A stretch of DNA of 43,203 nt from a virus. The notes under the pieces are model-generated. The model worked only from the letters and a program-made list of their open reading frames with translations. It made no database searches and was not told where the DNA came from. Made by a program: the position numbers and the translations under genes. Below, in pieces: positions 1 through 6,868 of this stretch; position 1 is the first letter of the stretch, and each line of letters opens with the position of its first letter. The stretch spans positions 1 to 43,203 of the IMG/VR virus record IMGVR_UViG_3300028864_000041, one strand, 5' to 3'.

Positions 1-282
1 AAACTTTAGAAGAGTTTGGAGAGGTATTAAAAACTGAGATGAACTATTCACCTTTTATTTATGATAAAAATTATAGATTAGAGATTAATAGTATTTTGGA
101 AGAGTGCAATACGATCATGCTAGATTTTGATGATGGATTGACAATCGAAGAGGCAAGAGAGTTATTTAAAGATTATACGCATATAATTGCTACGACCAAG
201 AGTCACCAAAAAGAAAAAAACAATCATGTATGCGATAGATTTAGATTAATATTACCACTGAAAAAGCCATTAAATACTACTA
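1..282 (+). repeat. Left copy of the diverged terminal duplication
   Basis: Positions 1-282 align without gaps to 42922-43203, with about 26 mismatches (roughly 91% identity). The first 120 or so bases differ at one position only (G41 versus T). The rest differ at about 25 positions, mostly third codon positions. This suggests that the two contig ends overlap on a circular or permuted molecule but come from two strain variants. A real tandem copy of the primase gene is the alternative. Confidence 0.9.
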
Positions 283-776
283 TTGACGAGTATAAGGAAA
301 CAATGACTTTTATCATTTTAAAATACGGTAATGATAAAGCGTGTAAAGACATTGCACGATTTTATTATGGCTTTAAAGATAGCGAAATTACAATCAATAA
401 AACTAAACACTTTTTTGATTATGACGTAGTACAAAAACAAGCTAAGCTATATTTTAAGATACAAAAAGACAAAGAAAAACAAGTTCACGCAATTACGCCA
501 GTTTATAAACCAACGTATAACACAGACATTCCAAAGATTGATTATTTAAGATCAATTCTATACACCGATAAACTTTTAGAAGTATTAAAATTTTATGAGC
601 GTTTCGGAGCAGGGGGTCGCAATACTTATTTATTTAGTTGTGCTAAATATTTGCAAGATGAGGGGCTAAGCAGCGAAGAGATAAAGAGTGCTATTCTGTG
701 GGTTAATAGCCAAGGCGATGGACTTAAAGAAAAAGAAATTGAGGGCACGATTTTTCGTAGCTTAAAATTATTATAA
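3..776 (+). CDS. AEP-type DNA primase with PriCT domain, 3' part (5'-truncated by contig start)
   Basis: The reading frame is already open at position 3, before the first ATG at 39, so this is the body of a gene that starts outside the window. The gene at 42864-43203 supplies the missing N-terminus. An LDFDDG acidic motif, a TTKSHQK motif with a histidine, and DRFRLILPL match the catalytic core of archaeo-eukaryotic-type phage and plasmid primases. The C-terminal region (GRNTYLF, then NSQGDGLKEKEIEGT) matches the PriCT-1 primase C-terminal domain. The inferred role is primer synthesis for phage replication, next to the RepA-like helicase that ends at 42862. The full protein would be about 277 aa. 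The ATG at 39 is probably not the real start, because the other copy has ATT there. Confidence 0.8.
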   Translation, partial: TLEEFGEVLKTEMNYSPFIYDKNYRLEINSILEECNTIMLDFDDGLTIEEARELFKDYTHIIATTKSHQKEKNNHVCDRFRLILPLKKPLNTTIDEYKETMTFIILKYGNDKACKDIARFYYGFKDSEITINKTKHFFDYDVVQKQAKLYFKIQKDKEKQVHAITPVYKPTYNTDIPKIDYLRSILYTDKLLEVLKFYERFGAGGRNTYLFSCAKYLQDEGLSSEEIKSAILWVNSQGDGLKEKEIEGTIFRSLKLL

Positions 777-790
777 AAAGGAATAAAAAA

Positions 791-895
791 ATGAAAATAT
801 TAAATTTGTATGCAGGCATTGGCGGTAATCGCAAATTGTAGGGGGATGAGCATAAACTGGGAAAAGAGATATTAATTCAAGGCGGTTTATTTTGA
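791..895 (+). pseudogene. Remnant of a phage DNA methyltransferase gene (internal deletion plus stop)
   Basis: The first 16 codons read MKILNLYAGIGGNRKL. This is the typical N-terminus of phage DNA methyltransferases, with the GIGG-type AdoMet-binding loop. A TAG then stands where tryptophan is expected, and the same frame continues GDEHKLGKEILIQGGLF before TGA. The ending resembles the C-terminal tail of such enzymes, so nearly the whole catalytic body seems to be deleted and the two ends joined. A good ribosome-binding site (AAAGGAAT) remains upstream. The remnant cannot encode an active enzyme. The family assignment is from memory of the N-terminal motif. Confidence 0.6.
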
Positions 896-1071
896 TAGAC
901 ACTTTAAATATTAATACCATGGAATACGATTTTATACGTGAGAAAATGATTTTTAATTTAAAAGAGTATGTCATACATAATTCAAAACGTACTAAAAAAA
1001 TAGAGATAAATACAACATACAACTATTTTAAAGAAATTGTAGCTCAATGGTCTAAAGATATTAGAATTTAA
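892..1071 (+). CDS. Small hypothetical protein (59 aa, or 50 aa from an inner ATG)
   Basis: The open frame begins at a TTG overlapping the TGA of the methyltransferase remnant, with an alternative ATG at 919. The product is lysine/isoleucine-rich without transmembrane segments. I do not recognise it. Its place directly behind the decayed gene suggests it was once translationally coupled to it. Confidence 0.4.
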   Translation: MIDTLNINTMEYDFIREKMIFNLKEYVIHNSKRTKKIEINTTYNYFKEIVAQWSKDIRI

Positions 1072-1094
1072 TAAAACTTTAATAATTATTAGAT

Positions 1095-1100
1095 TATAAT
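1095..1100 (+). promoter_or_regulatory. Possible -10 element (TATAAT) upstream of the repeat-protein gene
   Basis: A perfect TATAAT lies 28 bp upstream of the start codon at 1129, in a very AT-rich stretch. There is no recognisable -35 at 17 bp. A missing -35 is known for sigma-70 promoters of Campylobacter-type bacteria, but in such AT-rich DNA the match could be chance. Confidence 0.35.
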
Positions 1101-1128
1101 ACATTTATAATTTAAGAAAGGGGATAAG

Positions 1129-1719
1129 ATGAAAAAGTATGAGTTAGCTGGTGAATTTGAGTTTTATGGAAGAAAGTTTTTTCAAGTAAAGGCATTAGTT
1201 TCTTTTGGAAATGTAAACGCTGGTGAGCTTGGGGGATATGTAGAAAAAGAAGATAATTTAAATCAGTCTGGCAATGCTTGGGTGTCTGGTGATGCTAGGG
1301 TATCTGGCAATGCTTTGGTATCTGGCAATGCTTTGGTATCTGGCAATGCTTTGGTGTCTGGTGATGCTAGGGTATCTGGCAATGCTTTGGTATCTGGCAA
1401 TGCTTTGGTATCTGGTGATGCTTGGGTGTCTGGCAATGCTTGGGTGTCTGGTGATGCTAGGGTGTCTGGTGATGCTGAGGTGTCTGGTGATGCTGAGGTG
1501 TTGTGGATATCAAAAATAGGTTCTCGTTTAGCGACTTTGACAATTTTTAGAACTAAAAATGGTTTTAGTCTTACAACTGGATGTTTTTTAGGGACTTTTG
1601 AGCAATTTAAAAAAGCTGTTTCTAATAAACAAGAAAATGAAGAGTATAGAATAGAGTATGAGGCATTATATTTTTTTATTGAGCTTAGGTTTAATAAATA
1701 TTTAAAAGGAGAAAAATAA
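1129..1719 (+). CDS. Hexapeptide-repeat (YdcK-like) protein
   Basis: The 196-aa product has an N-terminal module (ELAGEF...FGNVNAGELGGYVEKEDNLNQ) like that of YdcK-type phage and enterobacterial proteins. Thirteen perfect hexapeptide repeats of the form SG(N/D)A(W/R/L/E)V follow at residues 47-124, then a 70-residue non-repetitive tail. Such repeats normally form a beta-helical solenoid; the function of the family is unknown. The start is supported by AAAGGGG eight bases upstream. The repeat number can change in 18-bp steps without breaking the frame, so length variation between relatives is likely. Confidence 0.75.
   Translation: MKKYELAGEFEFYGRKFFQVKALVSFGNVNAGELGGYVEKEDNLNQSGNAWVSGDARVSGNALVSGNALVSGNALVSGDARVSGNALVSGNALVSGDAWVSGNAWVSGDARVSGDAEVSGDAEVLWISKIGSRLATLTIFRTKNGFSLTTGCFLGTFEQFKKAVSNKQENEEYRIEYEALYFFIELRFNKYLKGEK
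1267..1500 (+). repeat. 13-unit, 18-bp in-gene minisatellite
   Basis: Thirteen contiguous 18-bp units run through the gene, varying as tctggcaatgctttggta and tctggtgatgctagggta. They encode the hexapeptides SGNALV, SGDARV, SGNAWV, SGDAWV and SGDAEV. Because the period is a multiple of three, a second frame is also open across it, but that frame is a shadow. There are no spacers, so this is not a CRISPR array. Confidence 0.95.
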
Positions 1720-1720
1720 G

Positions 1721-1870
1721 ATGACGAATGAGTTTACTTTGGTTTTGATTGAAAGATCAACTCAAAAGAAAGTAAAAGAAATAGCAAAAGCAAATAAATT
1801 AAAAATTTATGCTTTGCTTGCTGAAATGTTAAAATTGTATGAAGAGAAAGAGGCACAAAATGTTAAATGA
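1721..1870 (+). CDS. Small ribbon-helix-helix-like protein (49 aa)
   Basis: The start ATG follows AAAAGGAGAAAAATAAG, a strong ribosome-binding site. The pattern of a short beta strand (FTLVLIER) followed by two helices (STQKKVKEIAKANK and IYALLAEMLKLYEEKE) fits an Arc/CopG-type DNA-binding fold. It would be a dimeric operator-binding regulator, but no target is visible. It overlaps the next gene by 11 nt, so the two are probably co-translated. Confidence 0.5.
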   Translation: MTNEFTLVLIERSTQKKVKEIAKANKLKIYALLAEMLKLYEEKEAQNVK

Positions 1871-2606
1871 CATTCTTAGCACACCAAAGGTAAAAAGACC
1901 TTTAATTATTACGATTTGTGGCGAGGGTGGCATCGGTAAAACTACTTTAGCTAGTACGTTTCCAAACCCTATTATTTTACGAACAGAGGACGGGACACTA
2001 TCACTTAATGATCGTGACGATGTTGCATTGTTTCCAGTGGCTAAAACAGTAGAAGAGTGTTTTAAGTATGTTGAAATGCTAGGCACGGAAGAGCATGAAT
2101 TTCAAACGCTTGTAATTGACAGCATTACACAACTTAATACGCTCATTGAAAAAGAGGTGTTGGAGTCAGACCCAAAGGCGAAATCACTTAACCAAGCAAT
2201 GGGTGGCTATGGGGCAGGGTATAGCGCAGTAAGCGAAGTTCATAGAAAGTTTCGTGAATGGTGCGGAATTTTAAGCGAAGATAAAAATATGAACATTGTT
2301 TTTATTAGTCACAGCGAAGTTGAAACGTTAGAGTTACCTGATTCTGATATGTACCAACGTTACACAATCCGTATGCACAAAAAAAGCGTATCTCATTATA
2401 GCGATAATGTTGATGTTATTGCATATCTAAAACTTAAATCATTCACTAAAAAAGGTGGTGGCGATAAGTTAAAAGCAATCAGCGATGGTACAAGGATTTT
2501 GACGTGTTATCCTATTGCTAACCATATTAGCAAAAACCGTTTAGGAATTAGTGAAGATATTATCGTGGCGAATGGATTTAATCCATTTTTACAATACTTA
2601 AATTAA
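1860..2606 (+). CDS. Sak4-like RecA-fold ATPase (AAA_24), recombination
   Basis: The product has 248 aa. Walker A is GEGGIGKTT at residues 21-29 and a Walker B-type LVIDS lies at 84-88. This layout, including the early ILRTEDG segment, matches AAA_24 phage nucleotide-binding proteins, the Sak4 group of single-strand annealing/recombination ATPases. I chose ATG 1860 because AAGAGG lies about 8 nt upstream; the in-frame ATG at 1839 lies inside the previous gene and has no better site. The DUF669 and Gp157 genes directly behind are the usual neighbours. It probably works with the SSB-like protein in recombination-dependent replication. Confidence 0.8.
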   Translation: MLNDILSTPKVKRPLIITICGEGGIGKTTLASTFPNPIILRTEDGTLSLNDRDDVALFPVAKTVEECFKYVEMLGTEEHEFQTLVIDSITQLNTLIEKEVLESDPKAKSLNQAMGGYGAGYSAVSEVHRKFREWCGILSEDKNMNIVFISHSEVETLELPDSDMYQRYTIRMHKKSVSHYSDNVDVIAYLKLKSFTKKGGGDKLKAISDGTRILTCYPIANHISKNRLGISEDIIVANGFNPFLQYLN

Positions 2607-2618
2607 AAAGGAAATACA

Positions 2619-3083
2619 ATGGCTTTACTACAATTTGACTCATCAAAAATCGAAATTAAAAACGATTTTGAATTATTACCAAGTGGCGATTATATTGCTA
2701 TTATTGCAGATAGCGAGTGGAAAGAAACAAAAAATAAAGACGGACAATTTTTAAGTCTAAAAGCTGAAATCATTGATGGCAAGTACAAAGGTCGCTTTAT
2801 ATTTGACAACTTAAACCTTGATAATAAAAACGAAAAAGCGGTGCAAATTGCACAACAAACTTTGGCAAGTATTTGTTTAGCTACAAATAAAGTTAATGTC
2901 AACGATAGTTCAGAGTTGCACGATATTCCTTTAATCATTAAGGTAGGAATTCAACCAGCGCAAGGCGGATACGATGAAAGTAATCGTATTAAGGGATATA
3001 AACCTAATACTGGCGCAGTATCTCAACTTACGGCACAAGCACCAACAGCTAGTGCAAATACTCGTCCTTGGGCTAAAAAATGA
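2619..3083 (+). CDS. DUF669 family single-strand DNA-binding-like protein
   Basis: The 154-aa product begins MALLQFDSSKIE and has LPSGDYIAII and LKAEIIDGKYKGRFIFDNLNL segments, typical of DUF669 phage proteins. These accompany recombinases and behave as SSB-like proteins. The C-terminus is short and basic (RPWAKK) rather than an acidic SSB tail. AAGGA sits 8 nt before the ATG. It follows the Sak4-like gene after 12 nt and overlaps the next gene by 4 nt. Confidence 0.75.
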   Translation: MALLQFDSSKIEIKNDFELLPSGDYIAIIADSEWKETKNKDGQFLSLKAEIIDGKYKGRFIFDNLNLDNKNEKAVQIAQQTLASICLATNKVNVNDSSELHDIPLIIKVGIQPAQGGYDESNRIKGYKPNTGAVSQLTAQAPTASANTRPWAKK

Positions 3084-3577
3084 CAACATTTCAAATCTTA
3101 GAAGAGATTAGGGCATTATACGCTCTAATGGTTGAATGTGACGAAAATGGCGAATTACTGCATAATGAAGATGATTTAAAAGATTTTGTGCGAGAGATCA
3201 AACAAAACAAAGAAGTTAAATTAAATTCTATGCAAGATTTAAAAATTGAACTACAGCACTCAATTAATGCTTATGATGAAAAGATAGCAAAATTAAGCGC
3301 ACGTAAACAAGCGTTAAGCAATGACATTGATCGCATTAAACAGCTTCAATTAATGTTGCTTGATGGCGAAAAATGCAAGACAGACGAGTACAATTTTTAC
3401 TTTATGACTACTAAAGCAATTAATATTTCTGACAATGTTAGTCCAACAGATTTAGAAGAAAAGTACCAAAGGGTATCTGTATCTTTTGATAAAACAGCCA
3501 TTAAAAAAGATTTGCAAGATGGCGTTTATGTCATGGGTGCTGAAATTGTAGAAAACAAAAGTTTGGTTATTAAGTAA
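3080..3577 (+). CDS. Gp157 family (Sipho_Gp157) protein
   Basis: The 165-aa protein has a long central helix with ARKQALSNDIDRIKQLQ, preceded by an acidic N-terminal segment. Its end reads FDKTAIKKDLQDGVYVMGAEIVENKSLVIK in pieces, which is the hallmark of the Gp157 family (DK.AIK..L..G..V.GAE.VE..SL.IK). The family is linked to phage replication/recombination gene blocks and its biochemical role is unsettled. The start and stop codons overlap both neighbours (ATGA, TAATG), so it is translated as part of this operon. Confidence 0.85.
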   Translation: MTTFQILEEIRALYALMVECDENGELLHNEDDLKDFVREIKQNKEVKLNSMQDLKIELQHSINAYDEKIAKLSARKQALSNDIDRIKQLQLMLLDGEKCKTDEYNFYFMTTKAINISDNVSPTDLEEKYQRVSVSFDKTAIKKDLQDGVYVMGAEIVENKSLVIK

Positions 3578-5325
3578 TGCTAGAACTACGCCCTTATCAA
3601 AAAGAAGCTATACAAGCTACTTACGACTATTGGAACAATAATATAGGGATTAACCCCGTTGTTGTATGCCCAACTGGCGCAGGTAAAAGCCTTCTAATAG
3701 CCCAAATTTGTGAGGACGTAGTTAAGAGCGATGATTATTCAAGAGTGCTAATGTTGACACATTCTTCGGAGCTAATCGACCAAAATTTTAAAGAGTTAAA
3801 AGGAATATGGAACGAAGCGCCCGCAGGAATTTACAGTGCTTCTTTGAAAAAAAGAGAGTTAAAACACAGAATTATATTTGCAGGTGTGCAAAGTTTTGTT
3901 AATGTCGTGGAAAAAAGTGAACCGTTTGACCTAATCATTATTGATGAAGCTCACCTTGTAAATAATAAAGCAGAAACACGTTATAAAAAAGTGTTTGATA
4001 TATTACTACAAAAAAATGAGATTGCTAAAATAGTCGGTTTTAGTGCTACTCCTTACCGATTGAGTGGCGGTAATATTTACGGTAAAAATAAGATATTTTG
4101 TGGCGTGAGTTATGAAATTACATTAAAATATCTTATTGACAATGGCTTTTTGTGTATGCCTATAACCAAGGGGGCATTAAAACAATATGACTTATCAAAC
4201 GTAAGCATTAAGTCAAACGGTGAGTATAACGACATTGAACTCGCTAGAGTAGTTGAAACAAGTGAATTAGTCGAAGCGGTTGTAAATGAAACTTTAGAAA
4301 TGGGAAAAGATCGCAAAGCATGGTTAGTATTTGCAAGTTCTATAAATCACGCTGAGAAAATAAAAGAGTGTTTTAATAATAAAGGATTTAATAGTGTTGA
4401 GATTGTAACGGGTGAAACGCCAAAAGACAAAAGAGCCAAACTATTACAAGACTTTAAAAAAAATACTCTTAAATGTATCATAAATGTAAATGTACTTACA
4501 ACGGGATTTAACGCTCCTATTTGCGACATGGTAGTTATTGCGAGAGCTACTCAATCAACGTCACTTTATGTTCAAATGATAGGCCGCGGGCTACGTACAT
4601 ATCCAGACAAAGAAAACTGTTTAATAATAGACTTTGGGCGTAACACTTTAACACACGGAACGCTTGATAATATTGTACCCGTAGTTATTGGTAATGGAAC
4701 GAAGAAAAAAGATAAAAATTTAAAAGAAAAGATAAAAGCCAAAGAATGTTTTAAGTGCCATAGACTCAATGAAAAAAGTGTGACGCATTGTATTGAATGT
4801 GGTGAAGAGTTTCCGATAAGAAAAGTTACGCACAGCGAAAAAGCATATGATGGCAATATGTTTGGAGATGGTGAGCTAATAGAGTGGGAAGTTAAAAGCG
4901 TTAGATATGAGGCTTATACGTCTAAAAATGGGAATGAATGTCTAAAAATATCTCACGTTTGCGGACTGCATTTAGTCAATGAGTTTATTGTTTTAAATAG
5001 CTATTTCGGAAGAAAACAGTTACGAGAAATTAAGTGCAATTATACTAATATTGAAGATATTTTACCCCATGTTGAAGAGTTTGAAGTTCCTATAAAACTA
5101 CGATTAAAAAAGGATGGCAAGTATATGAAGATAGAAGAAAAGATTTTAAAAAAAGAAGTGGTAGAACATAGTTGTTTAGGGTGTATTAATATGTCGTATC
5201 GCACTGAAAAAATAGGTTATAAATCTATTGAAAAATATCGTTGCGATGAGTTACAATGTGATTTAGAGTATGAATGGCTTAATGAAAAAAACGAGTGTGA
5301 AAAACATGACTGCCTTACATTCTGA
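3577..5325 (+). CDS. DEAD/DEAH-box SF2 helicase with zinc finger
   Basis: In the 582-aa product the helicase motifs occur in order: Walker A PTGAGKS (32-38), DEAH (123-126), SAT (156-158), TTGFNAP (308-314) and QMIGRGLR (333-340). A CxxC-10-CxxC zinc finger follows at 391-408, then a roughly 170-residue C-terminal domain with more cysteines (SCLGC, CDELQC). This is the common phage helicase of recombination/replication modules; it would unwind DNA for Sak4-mediated repair or replication restart. Its ATG overlaps the TAA of the Gp157 gene, and its 3' end overlaps the nuclease gene by 20 nt. Confidence 0.92.
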   Translation: MLELRPYQKEAIQATYDYWNNNIGINPVVVCPTGAGKSLLIAQICEDVVKSDDYSRVLMLTHSSELIDQNFKELKGIWNEAPAGIYSASLKKRELKHRIIFAGVQSFVNVVEKSEPFDLIIIDEAHLVNNKAETRYKKVFDILLQKNEIAKIVGFSATPYRLSGGNIYGKNKIFCGVSYEITLKYLIDNGFLCMPITKGALKQYDLSNVSIKSNGEYNDIELARVVETSELVEAVVNETLEMGKDRKAWLVFASSINHAEKIKECFNNKGFNSVEIVTGETPKDKRAKLLQDFKKNTLKCIINVNVLTTGFNAPICDMVVIARATQSTSLYVQMIGRGLRTYPDKENCLIIDFGRNTLTHGTLDNIVPVVIGNGTKKKDKNLKEKIKAKECFKCHRLNEKSVTHCIECGEEFPIRKVTHSEKAYDGNMFGDGELIEWEVKSVRYEAYTSKNGNECLKISHVCGLHLVNEFIVLNSYFGRKQLREIKCNYTNIEDILPHVEEFEVPIKLRLKKDGKYMKIEEKILKKEVVEHSCLGCINMSYRTEKIGYKSIEKYRCDELQCDLEYEWLNEKNECEKHDCLTF

Positions 5326-5668
5326 ACACGAAGAGCAAGTAGCACTTATTAACTGGTTTAGTGATAACTTTAAAGAGCCTGATTATATGATCTTTGCGGT
5401 TCCTAATGGTGGAACACGAGGAGCAAGAGAGGCGAGCAGTTTGAAAGCAGAAGGAGTTAAGGCAGGGGCTAGCGATCTAATAATCCTAACTCATGGCAGA
5501 ACACTATTTTTAGAGATGAAAAAGTTAGACGGTAAAGTTTCAAAAGTGCAAGAAGAGTTTAGTAAAAATGTGGAGTATTTAGGATTTGACTATATTGTGG
5601 GATATGGTGCAACAGATGCAAGTTGTAAGGTGCTAGATTGGCTCAAAAATCAACAAACGACAGTTTAA
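5306..5668 (+). CDS. VRR-NUC domain nuclease
   Basis: The product has about 120 aa from ATG 5306. An ATG at 5270 is in frame but lies deeper in the helicase gene, and the family normally begins just before SEHEEQVALINWF. The VRR-NUC signature is complete: VPNGGTRGAREASSLKAEGV, then GASDLII (D57) and LFLEMKK (E70, K72), which form the PD-(D/E)XK active site. It is expected to cut branched or single-strand/double-strand junction DNA and commonly sits beside SF2 helicases in phages. Confidence 0.88.
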   Translation: MTALHSEHEEQVALINWFSDNFKEPDYMIFAVPNGGTRGAREASSLKAEGVKAGASDLIILTHGRTLFLEMKKLDGKVSKVQEEFSKNVEYLGFDYIVGYGATDASCKVLDWLKNQQTTV

Positions 5669-5724
5669 ACGATAAAACGGTCACGTCACTTGTTAATGTG
5701 GCTTTAAAGGGGAGGGGGTAGGAA

Positions 5725-6414
5725 ATGTTTACAGATGAAGAAATGAAAGATAAATTAAATAAAATACATTGTATGGACTGTTTAGAGTTTATGAAGAGCA
5801 TGCCTGACAATTATTTTGATTTAGTACTTACTGACCCGCCTTTTGGTATAAGCTTTAAAAGTAATTATAGAACTGAAGAACATAAGGTAATAGCAAACGA
5901 TAATAATTTAGATTGGTTGCCTAATTTTGCAAAAGAGCTTCATAGAATTACAAAAGATGATGCACACTTATATTTATTCTGTAGTCACCATTTTGTAGAA
6001 GTTTTTAAAACTGAAATTCAAAAGTATAGGCAAGTTAAAAATATTCTTATATGGGAAAAGAACAATACTGGCATGGGTGACTTAGAGGGTGATTATGCGC
6101 CTAAATATGAAATGATTTTATTATGCAGTAATGGTGATAGAAAGTTAAATAATGGACGAGACCCAAACATTATAAAATCAACTAGAACTCAAAATGAACT
6201 ACACCCAACGCAAAAACCAGTTCCATTGATTGAATTCTTGGCAAAGAAATCATCAAAAATGAGAGACATTGTATTTGACCCTTTTATGGGAAGCGGAACT
6301 ACTGCAGTCGCGTGTAAAGGTTTGGGTCTTGACTTCGTAGGTTGCGAGCTAGATCATGACTATGTAGAAATAGCCAACAAAAGACTATCACAAGTGCAAG
6401 GAAGTTTATTTTAA
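5725..6414 (+). CDS. DNA (adenine-N6 or cytosine-N4) methyltransferase
   Basis: In the 229-aa product, catalytic motif IV DPPF (37-40) comes before the AdoMet-binding motif FDPFMGSGTT (184-193). HPTQKP (160-165) just before it is motif X-like. This order is the beta class of amino-methyltransferases. The target sequence cannot be read from the protein. No cognate restriction enzyme is visible, so it is an orphan enzyme, probably protecting phage DNA from host restriction or marking it. A purine-rich site (GGAGGGGGTAGGAA) precedes the ATG. The stop overlaps the next start (TAATG). Confidence 0.88.
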   Translation: MFTDEEMKDKLNKIHCMDCLEFMKSMPDNYFDLVLTDPPFGISFKSNYRTEEHKVIANDNNLDWLPNFAKELHRITKDDAHLYLFCSHHFVEVFKTEIQKYRQVKNILIWEKNNTGMGDLEGDYAPKYEMILLCSNGDRKLNNGRDPNIIKSTRTQNELHPTQKPVPLIEFLAKKSSKMRDIVFDPFMGSGTTAVACKGLGLDFVGCELDHDYVEIANKRLSQVQGSLF

Positions 6415-6619
6415 TGCAAACTAAAACACACTCACTTATGGAAAGCCTTAGCAACGTAGTATTGGTTACGTTGTGGCACTTTTAAGTCAAATATTAGTCT
6501 TTCCAATGTTTAACATTTACGTGCCACTTGGTGACAATTTGCTGATCGGTTTATGGTTTACAGTTATAAGTATTTTTAGATCGTATGTAGTTAGAAGATA
6601 TTTTAATAAAAAATACTAA
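6414..6619 (+). pseudogene. Frameshifted small two-helix membrane protein (DUF7220-like)
   Basis: Frame 1 runs from ATG 6414 as MQTKTHSLMESLSNVV and hits TAA at 6483. From 6464 another frame reads GYVVALLSQILVFPMF, continues through a second hydrophobic segment, and ends SYVVRRYFNKKY at 6619. Together they give the common small phage membrane protein with this N-terminus and a C-terminal SYVVRR motif. One base is missing around 6462-6465. The sequence TTGGT where TTGGGT would restore the frame points to a G3-to-G2 contraction, real or a sequencing error. The family name is from memory. Confidence 0.7.
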
Positions 6620-6625
6620 AACATC

Positions 6626-6654
6626 TTGACATTAACAAAATATTGTTATATAAT
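6626..6654 (+). promoter_or_regulatory. Consensus sigma-70 promoter
   Basis: A perfect -35 TTGACA (6626-6631) and a perfect -10 TATAAT (6649-6654) are separated by exactly 17 bp. The expected transcript start is near 6661. The 15 bases TTGTTATATAATTAC are identical to the promoter at 31587-31615. No coding start follows for about 200 bp. Confidence 0.85.
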
Positions 6655-6660
6655 TACACC

Positions 6661-6821
6661 ATAAGAACGAAAAGAGATAAAAGCTAAAACTTTTACTCTT
6701 TGAGTTTTTTATACGCGCCCTACTGCGTTAAGGTCTGGGATGGGACAACGTAATGTTCAGTAAATTACGGTTACTATAAACGTTACTTGCATACTAACGA
6801 TTGGGAAATGTATGCATATTT
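6661..6821 (+). ncRNA. Candidate structured small RNA or leader
   Basis: This 160-base stretch lies between a consensus promoter and the next RBS and has no convincing ORF. It contains an A/U-rich stem (AAAGAG at 6671 with CTCTTT) followed by GAGTTTTTTA. A CGTAAT/ATTACG inverted repeat follows around 6750-6770, with two GTTACT copies 12 bases apart. A TGCATAC/GTATGCA stem then precedes ATATTTTTAA, which looks like an intrinsic terminator. It could be an independent small RNA or an attenuating leader of the downstream genes. No known RNA family is recognised. Confidence 0.35.
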
Positions 6822-6868
6822 TTAAGGGCTTATTGAAGCTTTTAAATCAAAAAAACGAGGTGGAGAAG

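Noticed and set aside
771-1022. Leftward 83-codon ORF over the methyltransferase remnant
   Set aside because: No ribosome-binding site, hydrophobic low-complexity product typical of antisense frames in AT-rich DNA, and it runs against the operon.
1267-1500. Tandem 18-bp repeats as CRISPR array
   Set aside because: No spacers, period too short, and the units encode a regular hexapeptide.
1274-1519. 81-codon ORF in another frame across the 18-bp repeats (MLGCLVMLGYLAMLWYLA-type)
   Set aside because: A repeat whose unit is a multiple of three leaves other frames open by construction; no ribosome-binding site, and the main frame has a clear protein family.
4572-4856. Leftward ORF inside the helicase gene (94 codons)
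   Set aside because: Lies wholly opposite the conserved helicase motif VI and zinc-finger region; a shadow frame.
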